A stretch of DNA of 60,000 nt from positions 547,273 through 607,272 of the forward strand of contig NMRA01000205.1 of NCBI GenBank assembly GCA_002633005.1, read 5' to 3'. Source of the DNA: Phoronis australis. Its lineage: Eukaryota > Phoronida > Phoronidae. Shown piece by piece: positions 56,477 through 60,000 of the stretch. The notes beneath the pieces are model-generated. The model was not told where the DNA came from. It ran no database searches and saw only the letters and a list, made by a program, of their open reading frames with translations. Each line of letters starts with the position of its first letter. The stretch's first letter is position 1. The position numbers and the translations under genes were made by a program.

Positions 56477-59400
56477 CTAGAATGAGCGATTCCAGTTGCA
56501 TAATATGTTTCACATCAGGAAACTTTATCGATCCAAACTTGATTGAATGAACAAGTGCTGTGCTCTCAAAAAATAATGGAAATGAGTTATCACAAAGTGT
56601 TTGCATTGTGTGACTTACAGCGCCACTCCTCTGGTTTGAAGAATATTTTTATTAATTTTGTTTTCAAATGCGCTCCCACATTCAAATTTTTGATATATTG
56701 AAAATTCCGAATTTAAATCTAGTCATTTTGAAGACAATCGATTACGTGTTGAAGGAGCATCAATTGGTTAAAAGTTCCAACTAAACTGGTTTGTCAATTT
56801 ATTAGTAAAAAGAACAGGCAAGTCTCTTTAAAGCTGTATTTTGCCTTCTAGATGACTAAAAACAAATTAGTCCATTTGCTCAACTTGCACAAAGGGCCTC
56901 ATAATATTCCTCACCATGACAGCTCCATTACCAACTCAAGTCACAGGCATTCCATAGTATTCCATACATGTACCATTTTCAAATTTGAAATTCCAAGGTT
57001 CACCAACCCCAATACACACTGAAAGATTTTCTTGCGTCACTCATGATTTTGATGTTGTTGTTGGTAACGAATCCGAGATAGAATCCTATCAAGGTAAGGA
57101 ATGAAAGAGGATGATTTCACGAGGGTAAAACACCAAACTAGATTTCCATTCTTTAGTTGGGTAAACAGGCCGAAGCGCAGCTTTAAGTAAAATATGCTTA
57201 ACGCTCTCAACAAATAATCCCACAACTTACTCCGAACACAGGTTTACTTACGGTACTTTTTCGGGTACCTCGGCTAATGACGGGTAGGTTTTTGTCCATA
57301 CCAGCATTTTCTTTTGAAATTCTGTAGGAGTCTGAAGCTGTTGAATCTCTGAAACAGCACCGGAAAAAAGTAGTACGGGTAGTCTAATACATGTCGTATC
57401 AGTCATGCACTGGCCGTTTAGCAGGGCCCACTGCACAAAACACATGAATGCATTTTTCCATTGAAGAACACAATACACATGTGCACAAATTAAAACCGAG
57501 CTGAGGAATTGACCTATCGCAAACTCCGCCCCCTTGCGTAATGTCGACAAACAAACAACAAATTTTACCCAGTAACATGTTGTTTGTCGGGTAAAATGGC
57601 GGCTAGGAAATGAAGGTGTGTCAAGAATGATGCGTTGTGACTGGTCAGTTAAGTCCTGGAGATAGGTCAATTAAAGACCTAACTCAAAGGGTCTAGCAGT
57701 ATGGTTCAGTGGGCACCGAAAGTAGTAGGAAAGTTAGAGTATTAGACAGGAATCAAGTAACATGTTGGAGAGACATACTGGTAGAACAGAGCCTGCCACT
57801 GACACTTATATTCTAAGAGAACCTACAACATTACGGAGCAAAAATTTCCTATTTCTCGAGTAATTACATTAATGATCCACTTATTTAGCACACTCACAAC
57901 ATTTCGCACACCCAAAGTTATTCGTAAAAATAATATTTTGTCCCGTACTTTCTAGTACTTCGCACGAGACTACTTAGTTTACGCAAATTAGGTTACACAA
58001 GAATTCCCACCATCAGTTTTACACTGTAAAAAATTGCAATGTAGAGCATGTCATTAATTCCTGTAGGGCAATACACACAAGGTGTGAACATTGTACATTC
58101 ACCACCAGAACATCTTATGCTGTTGTAAACAGCATTAAGTAACTTAATTACTGTTAACAGCGAATGTGCAAGTCCGCCATCTTGAATTTGCCGCCACAAT
58201 TGCATTATGGGAAATGTATGCCTCTATAGCTTGACAACCGATTGTGTACAGCGTTGCCGGGTGTTGTTGTAACGAATGTTTAGCACAGAAGTGGTCAATA
58301 AAGTTATTTTATTTGAATTCTTATCCAAAAATTAACTAGTGCAGGAAGCATGCAACTGTATTGTATTATAGAAATGTTTTCGAAATGAATAAAGTCAACG
58401 TTGCCGCACCCCAGCTCCGTCAACTCCGGGGCCCGGTCTGCAATCTCCGTCAGACTCATATTCATACTCGAGATTTCAAACTCAAAATTGTGCTCACTGG
58501 AGTCGTAGGCCTACTCGAAAAAGTGTATTTAATGTCACATTTCGAGTAAATTCCAAACGCGTGTTCAAATTTGAGAATCGTATTCGAGTTGCTATGCCGT
58601 AACTCTTCAGTTATGATGTGACATGCAAAACCACGAAAAGTAGTACAGGCATTCAGAGTTCATCAGTGAATGCGACGAGACGTCTACTCATAAATCGGCA
58701 AAAAATCTGGAATATCATTCGGGGATTGAGGAATTATCGACGACTAAACTATTATGTGAAATCTGACAGGGAACAAGGGCGGATCCAGGATTTTGAGTTA
58801 GGGGGGACATGGCAGAGTATTAGCCAGGATTTTGCCCGTCAGACATTCGCACCTCCCATCTGACAAAGGTAAACTAGGAGAATTTTAAGGGGCCATGGCC
58901 CCCCTCTAAATCCGATACTGGGGAAGCAAATTGTTTTCATTAAGTTTCCATTGGAAACCGTACAAACCGTTGCACACGCACTTCAATCACGGCAATCCCC
59001 ACCCCACAGCTGCTTTTGACCCTTGCAATGACTCGTCGACATGGGATTAGCACTCGCCAATTGTCAGGAATCGTAGTAAGGATTTTGAAAATTGACGGCA
59101 ATGAAGAGCGGTGAGCATGAAGTGTGAGTCTGAGTACTGATTCGAGTCTGAGTACGGAGATTGGAGACCGGGGCCAGGTAAACTATAAGCACATGTCTTG
59201 GATTGTACAAATTTTTAAAATTATAATTTTAATAAGATACTGAGAATTTGTAACATATTTTTCTAGTCTTAATAATTGAAAACGGCAGCTAAATATAATA
59301 ATCTCTTCTGTATAGAAACTCTTCCGCTGCTGCTAGGCATACAAACTATCCCAGAATGCAATAGAGAGGAACTGGTGTGGGGCATGCGCATTGAGATTTG

Positions 59401-59927
59401 CACATTCACTATTGTATCACATTGGCAACGTGTGGATTCCATTTTGTTAAATTCACAAATGGACAGTTGGCGATGCTTGGTTACTCGGTTAATTTTGCAC
59501 GCCCGTCAAAGTCTGTACTATAATTGGCACACCCTGTTAATCAGGAAAATAAAACTTATTTTGTGGAAAATTAGTGGAGAACAACTGATTAGCTTCGTGA
59601 TTTTTGACAACATGTCATGAAAGTCGACGACATTTCACAGGACAGCTCAAAAACAATTCGGCAAAGAGACAATTTGTGGGTAAGGGAAGCCTAAAAATGA
59701 ACCCCAATTATCTATAACGAAACTGATTGCTTACGGTAACATGGGAGATAACATTGATCAGATATTATTATGACACACGCTACTGTTGGCCCTGTTGCCA
59801 GGTGCATACCTGCATCAGTTGAAGCGAGTCTTTGTGTACAACTGGATATCCTAAGCCCATTTCTGGCTGCCAACCCGTGCCTCACACAAGAGGACAGAGC
59901 CGATGCAAGTCTAGGTAAAGATGCCAT
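56242..59927 (-). CDS. FAM162: FAM162/UPF0389-family mitochondrial membrane protein, complete
   Basis: Coding joins on the minus strand: 59927-59810, 57348-57252, 56476-56242; 149 residues, close to the roughly 150 of human FAM162A. The family is small single-pass mitochondrial proteins; human FAM162A (HGTD-P) is linked to hypoxia-induced apoptosis. Residues 1-37 contain Arg at 6, 16, 22, 26 and 33 with no acidic residue before Asp38, a typical mitochondrial presequence. Residues 46-60 (TPTEFQKKMLVWTKT) are the family signature. A basic stretch (RIKRAKDSFRIRV) leads into a hydrophobic segment at about 89-103, and a charged tail ends SGTEE. Phases 1 and 2 match at both junctions. The start has a good Kozak context (GGAG ATG G). 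The gene is convergent with CELF. Confidence 0.88.
57252..57348 (-). CDS. FAM162: FAM162 exon 2: family signature
   Basis: After GTGCTGTTTCAG and before GTAAGT. It opens with AG, completing Glu, then IQQLQTPTEFQKKMLVWTKT and YPSLAEVPEKV, and ends with two bases of a Pro codon. TPTxFxKKxLVWT followed by VPEKVP is the diagnostic core of the family. Confidence 0.92.
57677..57715 (-). mobile_element. Diverged fragment of the 649-881 SINE family
   Basis: ACCTAACTCAAAGGGTCTAG followed by CAGTATGGTTCAGTGGG matches bases 796-830 of the window with a few changes. The tRNA-like head beyond this point is not recognisable. Confidence 0.55.
58424..59176. mobile_element. Fold-back element with long inverted ends
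   Basis: The left end, CTCCGGGGCCCGGTCTGCAA then TCTCCGTCAGACTCATA, pairs with the complement of the right end, GGCCCCGGTCTCCAATCTCC then GTACTCAGACTCGA. The right arm holds a repeated GAGTCTGAGTAC word. About 750 bp, no long coding frame. A second inverted-repeat element lies inside it. Confidence 0.55.
58767..58922. mobile_element. Small MITE nested in the fold-back element
   Basis: The left end GGGCGGATCCAGGATTTTGA followed by a G-run pairs with the right end CCCCCCTCTAAATCCGATAC followed by a G-run. This GGATCC/GGGGGG end type is a common look in invertebrate MITEs. About 155 bp, non-coding. Confidence 0.6.
59810..59927 (-). CDS. FAM162: FAM162 exon 1: mitochondrial presequence
   Basis: Starts at ATG (complement of 59927-59925), encodes MASLPRLASALSSCVRHGLA and a further 19 residues, and ends with one base of a split Glu codon before GTATGC. 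A TTTTCTTTTCAG on the same strand at about 59968-59980 may be the acceptor of a 5'UTR exon, so the transcription start probably lies beyond the window. Confidence 0.85.
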
Positions 59928-60000
59928 CTCCTACGACAAGTTCGCTTCGATGTTGCTTAGTTTACTGAAAAGAAAACATCTCAGCATTAACGCAATGCAT

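Larger units (their letters stand above)
57349..59809 (-). other. FAM162 intron 1
   Basis: A 2.5-kb intron containing a SINE fragment (57677-57715) and a fold-back element (58424-59176) with a second element inside. The frame running upstream of exon 2 to 57670 is intron read-through, not coding. Intron 2 (56477-57251) shows nothing of note. Confidence 0.75.

Noticed and set aside
57560-57600. Palindrome around ATTTTACCC and GGGTAAAAT, considered as a transposon end
   Set aside because: Arms are only 9 bp and no partner copy or target duplication is visible.
57349-57670. N-terminal extension of the FAM162 exon 2 frame to an ATG at 57670
   Set aside because: A strong acceptor at 57349-57350 and a phase-matched presequence exon at 59927-59810 explain the gene better; the extension is intron.
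1-60000. CRISPR array, operon or prokaryotic mobile element
   Set aside because: The window is an intron-rich metazoan locus; tandem repeats present lack the regular repeat-spacer pattern.

Overview
This window is eukaryotic, intron-rich, AT-rich DNA. Coding exons are short (24-210 bp), carry clean GT/AG splice sites and sit in introns of up to about 12 kb full of small transposons. The proteins are animal-specific, so the source is a metazoan. The many MITE-like elements, a tRNA-derived SINE and high allelic variation fit an outbred, probably marine, invertebrate. I cannot name the species.

Layout: (1) From before base 1 to 46074 on the plus strand lies one CELF/Bruno-family RNA-binding protein gene. 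The window enters it in an intron, so the first half of RRM1 and the promoter are off the left edge. Sixteen coding exons are recognisable: RRM1 second half (9773-9855, 22303-22351), RRM2 (30043-30174, 31163-31242, start of 31926-32069), a long Ala/Ser/Leu/Asn-rich linker (rest of 31926-32069 through 44487), and RRM3 (45116-45259, 45929-46074). Eight consecutive linker exons are phase 1-1 and a multiple of three, including a 24-nt microexon, so each can be skipped or included without breaking the frame. A probable 3'UTR of up to 4.8 kb follows. (2) Roughly 50850-56240 is intergenic or UTR sequence with tandem repeats and a repeat-derived block carrying perfect DR1 nuclear-receptor-like sites. 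(3) 59927-56242 on the minus strand is a complete three-exon gene for a FAM162/UPF0389-type mitochondrial membrane protein of 149 residues, convergent with CELF.

Assembly: the three single N bases (7060, 25173, 54075) each separate two near-identical copies of the same locus, with copy ends falling exactly at the N. I read these as unmerged allelic contig overlaps, not true duplications. About 3-4 kb of the window is therefore artefactual. The paired alleles expose two transposon presence/absence polymorphisms: a 150-bp MITE and a roughly 1.2-kb palindrome-ended element.

I found no operon, CRISPR array or obviously new protein system. The most interesting biology is the modular CELF linker, the unusual RRM1 sequence, repeat structures abutting several CELF splice acceptors, and the transposon polymorphisms.
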